64,000 bases of DNA, from positions 18,954 through 82,953 of the forward strand of contig JANQHX010000034.1 in assembly GCA_028282465.1 (NCBI GenBank), written 5' to 3'. Shown here piece after piece: positions 36,186-44,669 of the stretch (its first letter is position 1; each line of letters starts with the position of its first letter). A program made the position numbers and the translations under genes. Under the pieces are notes generated by a model. It made no database searches, was not told the DNA's origin, and saw only the letters and a program-made list of their open reading frames with translations. Source of the stretch: Gynuella sp. (GTDB taxonomy: Bacteria > Pseudomonadota > Gammaproteobacteria > Pseudomonadales > Natronospirillaceae).

Positions 36186-36679
36186 TTTGATTCTCCATCA
36201 ACTTGCCAGTGTCCGGTCTTGCCACCCTGTTTCTCTAAAACCCGAATACCGTCAATCACCATACCTGGGTCTACCGCTTTACACATATCGAATAACGTTA
36301 GTGCGGCAACAGAAACCGCGGTTAGCGCTTCCATTTCTACACCGGTTTGACCGGCCAACTTGCAAAGGCTTTCAATGCGCACACGATTGTTTTCAGATTC
36401 GGCTTCAAATTCGACTTTTACTTTACTCAGCATTAACGGATGACACAGAGGAATTAAATTAGAAGTTTGTTTTGCAGCTTGAATACCGGCAATACGCGCA
36501 ACACCAAAAACATCACCCTTGTGATGATTGCCTTCTAAAACTAACTTCAGAGTTTCTTCTGACATATTGACGTAGGCTTCAGCGCGAGCCTCTCGAGCGG
36601 TTATCTGCTTCTCACTAACATCCACCATGTTGGCTTCACCAGCAGCATTCACATGACTGAACTGCTTTTGTTCGCTCAC
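36182..36679 (-). CDS. moaC: Cyclic pyranopterin monophosphate synthase
   Basis: 165 residues from the GTG at 36679, which has GAGG eight bases upstream and lies just after the moaB stop; the ATG at 36718 would overlap moaB by 35 bases without a ribosome-binding site. Conserved MoaC segments: [46 protein letters not shown] (catalytic His), and [20 protein letters not shown]. It converts 3',8-cyclo-GTP into the pterin precursor Z after MoaA. Confidence 0.95.
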   Translation of the reverse strand: MSEQKQFSHVNAAGEANMVDVSEKQITAREARAEAYVNMSEETLKLVLEGNHHKGDVFGVARIAGIQAAKQTSNLIPLCHPLMLSKVKVEFEAESENNRVRIESLCKLAGQTGVEMEALTAVSVAALTLFDMCKAVDPGMVIDGIRVLEKQGGKTGHWQVDGESK

Positions 36680-36683
36680 AGTA

Positions 36684-37235
36684 TTAGCCTCGAGTTGGGC
36701 ACAGTGGCACTTCAACATCCACAGTTTTCAACTGTGCAACAAAGTTACAAGGTTTATGGGTCGAGATTAGCTGCTCCCCGATGATGCCATTCCATCCAGT
36801 TCGACAAGCACCAGTTGAGCCGGGCAAACAAAACACCATAGTACCGTTAGCCAAACCGGCAATGGCACGAGATTGAATGGTCGATGTGCCAATTTCTGAA
36901 AAGGATATTTGACGAAATAACTCACCAAAACCTTCCACTTCTTTATCAAATAACGGCGTTAATGCTTCAGGGGTCGAGTCACGACCTGTTAGTCCAGTAC
37001 CGCCTGTGGTTACCACAACTTGCACAGTTTCCGAGGCGATCCATTTAGAAACAATTTCACGCAGTTTATAAACATCGTCTATTACGATTTCACGCTCAAC
37101 CACCCTGTGTCCAGCTTTGCTTGCCAAGTCATGTAAGGCATCTCCTGAAGTATCATTCTCAAAAGTGCGAGTATCCGAAACCGTCAGCACAGCAATGTTT
37201 AATGGAACAAATTCGTCATATTTTTTATGCACCAT
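36684..37235 (-). CDS. moaB: Molybdenum cofactor biosynthesis protein B
   Basis: 183 residues of the MoaB/MogA fold: [39 protein letters not shown] and [16 protein letters not shown]. It probably adenylylates molybdopterin before metal insertion. GGAG eight bases before the ATG supports the start; it overlaps mobA by 11 bases. Confidence 0.93.
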   Translation of the reverse strand: MVHKKYDEFVPLNIAVLTVSDTRTFENDTSGDALHDLASKAGHRVVEREIVIDDVYKLREIVSKWIASETVQVVVTTGGTGLTGRDSTPEALTPLFDKEVEGFGELFRQISFSEIGTSTIQSRAIAGLANGTMVFCLPGSTGACRTGWNGIIGEQLISTHKPCNFVAQLKTVDVEVPLCPTRG

Positions 37236-37764
37236 GGTTTTTCTCCAATTCAGCCCAGTCTTCGGGACTGTTCACATTCATTAATTTTTTTGACACAGAA
37301 TCAGTTTGCTCTAATTCTGTCGCTTTTAATTGCTTTAAAAGACTCTTTACTGAGCGAGCTTTGGGTTCAGGGTTATTCAGTAACTGCTTTAAAACTTCTT
37401 TGGTATTCGGCGTGTTTTTTATTTTGCAGGGTAAAGGGAAATACGGATAAAAAGCACTTTGTTCGTTTTGAATCAGGGGCAATAAAACATCTTTATCCAA
37501 CAACGGCATATCAACAGGAAGAATCAGCCACCAATCGGCCGCTGTTTGATTAACCACAGAAGAAATTCCTGCCAAAGGGCCTGCAAAATCGGGAATTTCA
37601 TCAGCTATTTGTTCTGGAGAATTAACAACAGATTCCAGCTCAAGTTCTGCTAAAACATCTTGAGCTCGGTTCAGTAAACTACGACCTTTAAATTCCATGT
37701 GGGCTTTGTTTTGGCCCATACGGGATGAACGGCCACCCGCCAATACCACACCTAACCCGCTCAT
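37225..37764 (-). CDS. mobA: Molybdenum cofactor guanylyltransferase
   Basis: 179 residues with the nucleotidyltransferase signature VVLAGGRSSRMGQNKA at residues 6-21 and the later DMPLLDKDVL. It links GMP to molybdopterin to make the guanine-dinucleotide form used by DMSO-reductase-family enzymes such as NapA nearby. Slightly shorter than E. coli MobA. Three bases separate it from moaA. Confidence 0.92.
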   Translation of the reverse strand: MSGLGVVLAGGRSSRMGQNKAHMEFKGRSLLNRAQDVLAELELESVVNSPEQIADEIPDFAGPLAGISSVVNQTAADWWLILPVDMPLLDKDVLLPLIQNEQSAFYPYFPLPCKIKNTPNTKEVLKQLLNNPEPKARSVKSLLKQLKATELEQTDSVSKKLMNVNSPEDWAELEKNHGA

Positions 37765-37767
37765 GAG

Positions 37768-38742
37768 TTAACCACCCAACATAGACAGGTTTGTGGTAAT
37801 GCCGGTTTCTCCTTGCTGTAGAAAATGCGTCGCCTTTTTATTGCTCAGACAATTCTGCAAGTGAGCCACTAGCTCTTGTCGTTGGTCTTCGCTCTGTAAT
37901 AAATGGCGAATATCAAACCCTTGGTCACCGAAAAGACACAAATGCAATTTACCCATGGCACTGACGCGCAAACGGTTACAGCTGTCACAGAAGTCTTTGC
38001 TGTAAGGCATAATTAAACCAATACGCCCTGCATAGTCTGGATGCCAGAATTCCTGCGCCGGGCCGGCAGTCTTATCACGTAAAACTTGTTGCCAACCTTG
38101 TTCCAGTAGCTGAGCTTTAATCAAGCCGCCGGAAAGATGGTTTTGGCGGAAGAACACTTCATTGTCATTGGTTTGCATAACTTCAATAAAACGAAGTGTG
38201 TATGCATTTGTTTTTAGCCAATCTAAAAACTGTGGAAACTCATGGGCATTTTCGGATTTCATCAAAACCGAATTGATTTTGATATTTGTCATCCCTAGCT
38301 GTCGAGCTTTTTCCAAACCGGCAAAGATCTCATTTAAACGATCATGGCCCGTAATGCGTTCGAAATTGTTTTTATCTAAGCTATCAATGCTAACATTGAG
38401 TTGGGTTAAACCTGCATTCACCCAGCTGTCTATTCGCTGATCCAACTTATAGCCGTTAGTGGTTAAAGCAATTTGCTTAACATCATTTAAAGCTGAAATA
38501 TCAGAAATGATTTCAGGAAGATCTTTACGCAAACTAGGCTCGCCACCAGTAATTCGAATTTTACTGGTGCCACAGGTCGCGAAGGCAGATGCCACCAAAC
38601 GAATTTCTTCGCGGGTCAGAAAAGACGGTGAGCCATCTTTTTTATAACCTTCCGGCAAACAATAATTGCAACGAAAGTTACATACATCTGTTATAGAGAG
38701 CCGCAGATAATGAAACTGACGGCCAAAAGTATCTTGTAACAT
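37768..38742 (-). CDS. moaA: GTP 3',8-cyclase
   Basis: 324 residues from ATG 38742. N-terminal radical-SAM cluster Cys21, Cys25 and Cys28 in DVCNFRCNYC, the GGEPSLR motif, the second iron-sulfur site in FCDSCNRLRVSAMGKLHLC, and the C-terminal Gly-Gly (LSMLGG). It starts molybdenum cofactor synthesis from GTP. First gene of the moaA-mobA-moaB-moaC-moaD run; divergent from napE. A TTG seven codons upstream is an alternative start. Confidence 0.95.
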   Translation of the reverse strand: MLQDTFGRQFHYLRLSITDVCNFRCNYCLPEGYKKDGSPSFLTREEIRLVASAFATCGTSKIRITGGEPSLRKDLPEIISDISALNDVKQIALTTNGYKLDQRIDSWVNAGLTQLNVSIDSLDKNNFERITGHDRLNEIFAGLEKARQLGMTNIKINSVLMKSENAHEFPQFLDWLKTNAYTLRFIEVMQTNDNEVFFRQNHLSGGLIKAQLLEQGWQQVLRDKTAGPAQEFWHPDYAGRIGLIMPYSKDFCDSCNRLRVSAMGKLHLCLFGDQGFDIRHLLQSEDQRQELVAHLQNCLSNKKATHFLQQGETGITTNLSMLGG

Positions 38743-39516
38743 CTTATATACACGCCTTTCCAAAATGTCGGGAGGCTAAAAAATTTCTTCTTTAACCCTG
38801 TCAGCTTTATGCTGAGGCCTGTACACCCTATCTAGAATCTTAGACTTAGGTAGAACAGGCTTCGGTGTGTGAATCAAGGCATTCGCCTTAATTCGTGAAT
38901 TCTAACTGATTCCATTGCTATTTCAAAAACGTTTTCAAGGCTGTAGATGCAAGCCTTGCCCCCCAGCCATAAGTAAACAGCTATTTGTAAATATTGGGTT
39001 TACAGGGAGTTTTCCCTTAGGAACTTATCCTTCGACCCGATTTCTTTTCAAAGGTTTCCAAGTAATCAAGTGTAGCCTCGGTTATGTAACCTACCATAGA
39101 CTACTGAAACACCACCTTACGCAAATACTTAAGTACCTTGTGATTGAGTAAAAAACTCCACTGTATTAAAGGCTAGTTCAGTTTAGTTACTTTAATTCTA
39201 CGTACTACCTCTAAAGAGCTAATACCAAAGGTATCCATACCAAGGAACTGGTACAAAGTGAAGCTAGTACCCCTACTGCAGTAAAGGAAATCTTTTGCCC
39301 AATCAACCACAGTGTTTCCATCTAATTTGCTGGTTCAATTTTCTTTAAAATTTCATCCAAAATTTAATTAAATGGCATCAGAAACTTTTATGCATAAGGA
39401 TCATTTCTGTTCCGCTTTTTATGTTTCATGCCACTTACCTTTGGTGGATTTTAATCAGGATTAATTCTGAATAGCTGCTCATTTTTTTAATCAACCATTA
39501 CCCAATGGAGGCTTTA
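38743..39516. other. Divergent moa-nap intergenic region
   Basis: About 770 bases. It should contain the moaA promoter and leader. Near moaA a minus-strand stem GCCTGT...ACAGGC and a CAGC...GCTG hairpin are visible, but they do not match a molybdenum-cofactor riboswitch as I know it. A short palindrome ATACC-AAA-GGTAT lies at 39222-39234. No gene of useful length was found. Confidence 0.4.
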
Positions 39517-39530
39517 TTGATCTGGAGCAA
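39517..39530 (+). promoter_or_regulatory. FNR/Anr-like box upstream of nap
   Basis: TTGAT-CTGG-AGCAA matches TTGAT-N4-ATCAA at 9 of 10 positions. Its centre lies 64.5 bp before the start site predicted from the -10 at 39576. Confidence 0.5.
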
Positions 39531-39536
39531 GCCAGT

Positions 39537-39552
39537 TATTCCCTTATGGGTA
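39537..39552 (+). promoter_or_regulatory. NarP/NarL-like site upstream of nap
   Basis: TATTCCC-TT-ATGGGTA: the right half is a perfect heptamer on the other strand (TACCCAT), the left half fits 5 of 7; the 7-2-7 layout is that used by NarP. Confidence 0.4.
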
Positions 39553-39575
39553 CTAAGGCTGAGCGAATTGAAATC

Positions 39576-39581
39576 TACAAT
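39576..39581 (+). promoter_or_regulatory. Candidate -10 of the nap promoter
   Basis: TACAAT, one base from consensus, placed so that the FNR-like box is centred at about -64.5 and the NarP-like site at about -43.5. Confidence 0.4.
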
Positions 39582-39645
39582 GATCTACACATCAAACGAA
39601 TAGATACTTCATTGTTCTCTTTAGCTTTATATTTAGGAAAAACAC

Positions 39646-39807
39646 ATGTCCGAAACTTCTGAAACACAGGATCGAAGTAAAAAAGAATTGCTGGTTTTTC
39701 TTTTTCTAACAGTGGTATTGGCGCCCGTGGTTTCCATTGCATTTATGGGTAGCTACGGTTTTATCGTCTGGATGTATCAACTGTTAGTGGGTCCGCCGGT
39801 ACTTTAA
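39646..39807 (+). CDS. napE: Periplasmic nitrate reductase small membrane subunit NapE
   Basis: 53 residues, one membrane helix (about residues 15-45) after a charged start (SETQDRSKKE), with LVFLFLTVVLAPVVSIAF and FIVWMYQL typical of NapE. It precedes napF by three bases. The role of NapE is not settled; it is found only in nap operons. Confidence 0.85.
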   Translation: MSETSETQDRSKKELLVFLFLTVVLAPVVSIAFMGSYGFIVWMYQLLVGPPVL

Positions 39808-39810
39808 TCC

Positions 39811-40314
39811 ATGAGTCTAGTTAACCATTCACGCCGGAGCCTGTTACGTGGTCAGCTGAACTCGTTGTTACCGCAACGGCCACCCTGGGTAGACAATGAA
39901 TCACAATTCATTGACAACTGTACCCAGTGCAACAACTGCATTGAAAGCTGCGAAGAGCAGGTACTTCTGAACGGTTCTGCAGGATTCCCTGAAATAAATT
40001 TTGACAACAGCGGCTGTACTTTTTGTGGAGTCTGCTCTGATGTCTGCGAGACCAACGCAATTAATAAAGCATTGTTTACACGGCCATCAACCGGGAAAGG
40101 CGCTTTTTCTTCAACCGCCAACATTAAAACTAATTGCTTAGCTCATTCGCAAGTGGCTTGCCAAAGCTGTAAGGAAATCTGCGAAGTAAGAGCCATTAGT
40201 TTCGATTGGGTAAATCGCACACCATTACCCAAGGTAAATTCTGACCTGTGCAATGGCTGCGGCTTTTGCGTCGGTGTTTGCCCAACTCAATCCATAGAGG
40301 TGACACAAGCATGA
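39811..40314 (+). CDS. napF: Ferredoxin-type protein NapF
   Basis: 167 residues with four-Cys clusters: CTQCNNCIESCEEQ, CTFCGVCSDVCETN and CNGCGFCVGVCPT, plus a partial extra CQSCKEICE, giving the several [4Fe-4S] clusters of NapF. N-terminal NHSRRSLLRGQ is also typical. It acts in the cytoplasm in NapA maturation. It overlaps napD by four bases. Confidence 0.95.
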   Translation: MSLVNHSRRSLLRGQLNSLLPQRPPWVDNESQFIDNCTQCNNCIESCEEQVLLNGSAGFPEINFDNSGCTFCGVCSDVCETNAINKALFTRPSTGKGAFSSTANIKTNCLAHSQVACQSCKEICEVRAISFDWVNRTPLPKVNSDLCNGCGFCVGVCPTQSIEVTQA

Positions 40315-40637
40315 ATAAAGAGATCCATATTTCCAGTCTAATCATTCAGTGCATGGCAGAGTCTTTCGACAGTGTTCAGGCTGTACTGCAATTGTTTCCT
40401 CAAGTGGAAATTCACGCTGAAGAAAAAATTGGAAAATTCATTGTCACTCTGGAAACGGAAGGTTCAAAAAAAATGATGTCGGTAATTGAAGACATCAACA
40501 AGATTCCAGGGGTGTTGAACGCAGCAATGGTTTACCACGAAATTTCTTCTGAAGATGAACTGGAAGAAAAACAGGATTTGGAAAGCCTACCCACCATGGC
40601 GCAGGTCAACAAAGAATCAATCACATTAAATAAATAA
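40311..40637 (+). CDS. napD: NapD chaperone for NapA
   Basis: 108 residues from ATG 40311, which overlaps the napF stop. IHISSLIIQC and GKFIVTLETEGSKKMM with KIPGVLNAAMVYHE match NapD, the ferredoxin-fold chaperone that binds the twin-arginine signal of NapA. The C-terminus is longer than in E. coli. Confidence 0.93.
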   Translation: MNKEIHISSLIIQCMAESFDSVQAVLQLFPQVEIHAEEKIGKFIVTLETEGSKKMMSVIEDINKIPGVLNAAMVYHEISSEDELEEKQDLESLPTMAQVNKESITLNK

Positions 40638-40676
40638 AAATATAAAACGAATCGGATCGTCTCCCGGAGGCTTAGT

Positions 40677-43172
40677 ATGAAATTAACCCGCCGCGACGTA
40701 ATCAAAGCACAAGCAGCAACCACCGCAGCAGCGGTGGCTGGCGTAAGCATGCCAGGTGCAGCAAGTAACCTGATTACTTCTAGCAAAGAAACCGAACTGC
40801 AGTGGAATAAAGCACCCTGCCGTTTTTGTGGAACAGGTTGCAGCGTTAGTGTTGCCACCAAAGAAGGTAAAGTAGTCGCCACACATGGCGATACCCTGGC
40901 TCCTGTAAACAAGGGTTTGAACTGTGTGAAAGGTTACTTTCTTGCCAAAATCATGTACGGCAAGGATCGTGTCACCCAGCCATTACTACGTAAAACAAAT
41001 GGCAAATACGATAAGAATGGTGAGTTCACTCCAGTGAGCTGGGATGAAGCTTTCGACATTATGGCGGAAAAGTGGAAGACCACTTTAAAAGCTAAAGGCC
41101 CAGAAGCCATTGGTATGTTTGGTTCAGGTCAGTGGACGGTTTGGGAAGGCTATGCTGCTGCCAAACTGATGAAGGCGGGTTTCCGTTCTAACAATATTGA
41201 TCCAAACGCCCGCCACTGCATGGCGTCAGCCGTTGGTGGTTTCATGCGCACCTTTGGTATTGATGAACCCATGGGTTGCTATGACGATTTTGAACACGCA
41301 GACGCTTTTGTTCTGTGGGGTTCCAATATGGCAGAGATGCACCCGATTCTATGGACTCGCCTGACCGACCGTCGTTTAAGTCATCCTCACGTCAAGGTTG
41401 CGGTGCTGTCTACTTTCGAACATCGCAGTTTTGATTTGGCGGACATTCCTGCGATCTTTGAACCTCATACCGATCTGGTTCTGTTAAACGCCATTGCCAA
41501 CTACATCATCAAATCGGGCAAGGTAAATAAAGACTTCGTTAACAAACACGTTAACTTCCGCAAGGGCAACACAGACATAGGTTACGGTCTGCGTCCAGAT
41601 CACCCTCTGCAAAAAGCTGCTAAAAATGCAGACAAAGCCGGCGGTTCTGTTCCTTATACTTTTGAAGAGTATGCCAACTTTGTTTCGGAATACACGTTGG
41701 AATATGCAGAGAAAATGTCTGGCGTACCCGCTCGTACTATTGAACAAATTGCCAAGCTGTATGCAGATCCAAAAACCAAAGTGATGTCTCTTTGGACCAT
41801 GGGCACTAATCAGCACACCCGCGGTGTTTGGGTGAACAACATGCTGTACAACATTCACCTGTTAACCGGAAAAATTTCCGAGCCAGGTAACAGTCCGTTC
41901 TCATTAACAGGCCAGCCATCTGCCTGCGGTACCGCCCGTGAAGTGGGTACCTTCTCTCACCGTTTGCCCGCAGACATGGTGGTTAAAAATCCTAAGCACA
42001 GAGAGTTTGCTGAAAAAGTTTGGAAACTACCTGCCGGTACCATTCCAGGAAAGCCCGGAGCTCATGCGGTATTACACAACCGTAAATTAAAAGACAGCGA
42101 AATTAACTGCTATTGGGTTCAGGTGAACAACAATATGCAGGCGGCTCCAAACATTAACGAAGAAGGTTTGCCGGGTTATCGTAATCCAGACAACTTTATT
42201 GTGGTTTCCGAAGCTTACCCAACGGTCACTGCCGAAGCCGCTGACTTAATTCTACCAACGGCCATGTGGGTAGAAAAAGAAGGCGCTTATGGTAACGCTG
42301 AACGTCGTACTCAGTTCTGGCACCAACTGGTGAATGCACCTGGGGTTGCCAAGTCAGACATGTGGCAGGTAGTGGAGTTCTCGAAACGTTTTAAAACAGA
42401 AGATGTTTGGCCTACTGAGCTGTTAGATGCCAACCCATCTTTCAAAGGCAAAACATTATTCGACGTTCTTTATGCCAATGGTCAGGTCAATCAATTCCCG
42501 AGCTCTGATATTAAAGAAGGCTATGAAAACCACGAGGCAGAAGATTTTGGTTTTTATATTCAAAAAGGTTTGTTCGAAGAATACGCCACCTTTGGCCGTG
42601 GTAAAGCACACGACTTGGCCAACTTCGATACCTACCATGAAACTCGCGGCCTACGCTGGCCGGTGGTAGACGGTAAAGAAACTCAGTGGCGTTACCGTGA
42701 AGGTTATGACCCATATGTAGAAGAAGGCAAAGGCGTTCAGTTCTACGGCAAGCCGGACGGCAAAGCCATTATTTTCGCCCTGCCATATGAGCCGCCAGCA
42801 GAATCACCAGATGAAGAATACGATCTATGGTTAAGCACGGGCCGTGTATTAGAACACTGGCACTCCGGTTCCATGACTCAGCGTGTGCCCGAACTCTATA
42901 AAGCAGTTCCCGATGCTGTTTGTTATGTGCATCCGGACGATGCAAAGAAACGCGGCATGCGCCGTGGCGACGAAATTAAAGTCATTTCCCGTCGTGGTGA
43001 AATTCGTACTCGTGTTGAAACTCGCGGCCGCAACAAACCACCTCTAGGTTTGATCTTCGTGCCATGGTTCGACGCCAGTCAACTCATTAACAAGTGCACT
43101 TTGGATGCCACGGACCCATTGTCCAAGCAGACCGACTTTAAGAAGTGCGCTGTGAAAATTGAAAAAGTTTAA
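40677..43172 (+). CDS. napA: Periplasmic nitrate reductase catalytic subunit
   Basis: 831 residues. Twin-arginine signal ([13 protein letters not shown]) with cleavage near residue 30. [4Fe-4S] ligands Cys48, Cys51, Cys55 and Cys83; molybdenum ligand Cys181 in [11 protein letters not shown]-terminal domain with [20 protein letters not shown]. It binds bis-molybdopterin guanine dinucleotide and reduces nitrate to nitrite in the periplasm, taking electrons from NapB. A good ribosome-binding site (GGAGG) precedes it. Its cofactor can be made by the adjacent moa/mobA genes. Confidence 0.98.
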   Translation: MKLTRRDVIKAQAATTAAAVAGVSMPGAASNLITSSKETELQWNKAPCRFCGTGCSVSVATKEGKVVATHGDTLAPVNKGLNCVKGYFLAKIMYGKDRVTQPLLRKTNGKYDKNGEFTPVSWDEAFDIMAEKWKTTLKAKGPEAIGMFGSGQWTVWEGYAAAKLMKAGFRSNNIDPNARHCMASAVGGFMRTFGIDEPMGCYDDFEHADAFVLWGSNMAEMHPILWTRLTDRRLSHPHVKVAVLSTFEHRSFDLADIPAIFEPHTDLVLLNAIANYIIKSGKVNKDFVNKHVNFRKGNTDIGYGLRPDHPLQKAAKNADKAGGSVPYTFEEYANFVSEYTLEYAEKMSGVPARTIEQIAKLYADPKTKVMSLWTMGTNQHTRGVWVNNMLYNIHLLTGKISEPGNSPFSLTGQPSACGTAREVGTFSHRLPADMVVKNPKHREFAEKVWKLPAGTIPGKPGAHAVLHNRKLKDSEINCYWVQVNNNMQAAPNINEEGLPGYRNPDNFIVVSEAYPTVTAEAADLILPTAMWVEKEGAYGNAERRTQFWHQLVNAPGVAKSDMWQVVEFSKRFKTEDVWPTELLDANPSFKGKTLFDVLYANGQVNQFPSSDIKEGYENHEAEDFGFYIQKGLFEEYATFGRGKAHDLANFDTYHETRGLRWPVVDGKETQWRYREGYDPYVEEGKGVQFYGKPDGKAIIFALPYEPPAESPDEEYDLWLSTGRVLEHWHSGSMTQRVPELYKAVPDAVCYVHPDDAKKRGMRRGDEIKVISRRGEIRTRVETRGRNKPPLGLIFVPWFDASQLINKCTLDATDPLSKQTDFKKCAVKIEKV

Positions 43173-43184
43173 GGAGTGTCCGAG

Positions 43185-43652
43185 ATGAAAAAACTAATAA
43201 CTGCTCTATTCACTCCTTTTGCCTTCGGCACAGCGATTTTACTCGCAGCCGCCATAGCAGTTGCTGAACCTAAAATCAGCACGTTACGTGGCTCAGCGAA
43301 TTTGGATGCTGAAGAGCAAGCACCCCGTATGGGAAAAATAGAAAACCATGATCAGAAACGTCAGCGTGCTTATCCACAACAGCCGCCCACAATTCCTCAT
43401 GATATTACTGGCTACCAAGTCGATAAAAATTTTAACAAATGTCTAGATTGCCATGCTCGAACCAAGGCGGATGAATCACAGGCTCCAATGGTTAGCATCA
43501 CTCACTTCATGAATTCTGAGGGTCAGTTTCTTGCAGATGTGACACCGGCGCGATATTTCTGCAACCAGTGTCACGTGCCTCAAATGGACGTGAAACCCAT
43601 GGTTGAAAATCAGTTTGTTGATATGGACAACCTGATCAATACAGACAAATAA
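43185..43652 (+). CDS. napB: Di-heme cytochrome subunit NapB
   Basis: 155 residues from ATG 43185 (AAGGAG seven bases upstream; the GTG at 43176 is too close to it). Signal peptide to about residue 28, two heme sites CLDCH and CNQCH, and the conserved RAYPQQPPTIPHDI stretch. It passes electrons from NapC to NapA in the periplasm. Confidence 0.96.
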   Translation: MKKLITALFTPFAFGTAILLAAAIAVAEPKISTLRGSANLDAEEQAPRMGKIENHDQKRQRAYPQQPPTIPHDITGYQVDKNFNKCLDCHARTKADESQAPMVSITHFMNSEGQFLADVTPARYFCNQCHVPQMDVKPMVENQFVDMDNLINTDK

Positions 43653-43665
43653 GCCGAGGTGATGC

Positions 43666-44256
43666 GTGAGTAAAATTATTCATTTATGGAAATCATACTG
43701 GCGGATACTTACACGCCCAAGCGTGCACTATTCACTAGGATTTCTAACCATTGGTGGCTTTTTAATGGGGATCGTATTTTGGGGTGGTTTTAACACCGCC
43801 ATGGAATACACCAACACCGAAGAGTTTTGTGTGGGTTGTCATGAAATGCGTGAAAATGTTTTCGCAGAACTGAAAACAACCATTCACTATTCTAATCGCT
43901 CAGGTGTTCGGGCCGTGTGTTCGGATTGTCATGTGCCTCATGATTGGACCAACAAAATGGCGAGGAAAATGGCGGCTTCGAAAGAAGTTTGGGGCAAGCT
44001 ATTTGGCACTATCAACACCAAAGAGAAGTTTGAAGCCAAGCGCCGTGAACTGGCCGAACATGAGTGGGCACGTTTAAAAGCAAACGATTCTCTGGAATGT
44101 CGTAACTGTCATAACTTTGATTCAATGGATTTCACTCGTCAAAGCGAGCGTGCGTCAGATCAACATTCCTCGGCATTGGCCAATGGCGACAAGACCTGCA
44201 TTGACTGTCATAAGGGTATCGCCCACAAGCTGCCAGACATGGCAGGCATCCATTAG
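43666..44256 (+). CDS. napC: Tetraheme quinol dehydrogenase NapC
   Basis: 196 residues from GTG 43666 (GAGG upstream). One membrane helix (about 20-40) followed by four CxxCH heme sites: CVGCH, CSDCH, CRNCH and CIDCH. It oxidises quinol at the inner membrane and feeds NapB. Last gene of napEFDABC; napG/napH are absent, so this is the quinol route. A strong terminator follows. Confidence 0.96.
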   Translation: MSKIIHLWKSYWRILTRPSVHYSLGFLTIGGFLMGIVFWGGFNTAMEYTNTEEFCVGCHEMRENVFAELKTTIHYSNRSGVRAVCSDCHVPHDWTNKMARKMAASKEVWGKLFGTINTKEKFEAKRRELAEHEWARLKANDSLECRNCHNFDSMDFTRQSERASDQHSSALANGDKTCIDCHKGIAHKLPDMAGIH

Positions 44257-44298
44257 CTTCTTTTGTCTTCTAGCAGTTAATTCTTAAGACAATGCTTC

Positions 44299-44326
44299 AG
44301 CCACGCTTTTTAGTGTGGCTTTTTTA
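44299..44326 (+). terminator. Intrinsic terminator of the nap operon
   Basis: AGCCACGCT (44299-44307) pairs with AGTGTGGCT (44312-44320; one G-T pair) around four T, followed by a T run with one A. Confidence 0.85.
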
Positions 44327-44379
44327 TTTCTCTTTTTTAAGGAATAGGGCCTAAACAGATCGTTACTTTTCTTTGGCGC

Positions 44380-44494
44380 AAAAAAAAGACCGGAACCTTC
44401 AGGCCCCGGCCTCACCATCGTAACAGCACAATCCGTGTGCCAGAGGAGGAGAACAATGGAACACTCTCCCGTAGCGGGTCAGGAGATGTGTTGC
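44380..44494 (-). ncRNA. Candidate FNR-controlled small RNA with anti-Shine-Dalgarno stretch
   Basis: On the minus strand, about 115 nt between the -10 TATACT (44501-44506) and a strong terminator. Order: a hairpin CCCG-CTA-CGGG near 44467-44477; a single-stranded stretch TTCTCCTCCTCTGG (44439-44452) complementary to ribosome-binding sites; a hairpin GCACA-CGGAT-TGTGC; then a terminator whose 11-12-bp stem needs G-U pairs that exist only if this strand is transcribed, with a UGAA loop and eight U (44380-44387). A perfect FNR box (44547-44560) is centred about 60 bp upstream of the expected start. Homology to a known sRNA was not recognised. Start position is approximate. Confidence 0.55.
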
Positions 44495-44500
44495 TGATGC

Positions 44501-44506
44501 AGTATA
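44501..44506 (-). promoter_or_regulatory. Candidate -10 of the small RNA
   Basis: TATACT read on the minus strand, one base from consensus. With a start around 44494 the FNR box lies near -60, the class I activator position. Confidence 0.4.
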
Positions 44507-44546
44507 CCCATAACGATTACCGAGTCAGTCCCATTCGGCAGTGTTG

Positions 44547-44560
44547 TTGATGTGCATCAA
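44547..44560. promoter_or_regulatory. Perfect FNR/Anr box between the small RNA and hemN
   Basis: TTGATGTGCATCAA fits TTGAT-N4-ATCAA exactly and is nearly palindromic, so it could serve both the minus-strand RNA and hemN, which starts 110 bases downstream. hemN is a common FNR/Anr target. Confidence 0.8.
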
Positions 44561-44669
44561 GCATCAGAAAAAAATGGCGTCAGTCTGTTGCATTTGCAAT
44601 TTCTGATGACCTTAATCAATAACTAGATTGTGTGCTTCCTTATGCTGCAGCCTTAGGAGGAGTTCACCT

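Noticed and set aside
38743..38900. Molybdenum cofactor riboswitch before moaA
   Set aside because: Some hairpins are visible on the minus strand, but I could not match them to the conserved core of that riboswitch.
44456..44497. 13-codon frame with a very strong Shine-Dalgarno on the plus strand upstream of hemN
   Set aside because: The Shine-Dalgarno is the reverse complement of the C/U-rich stretch of the minus-strand RNA candidate, which explains it better; no plus-strand promoter lies between the nap terminator and this frame.
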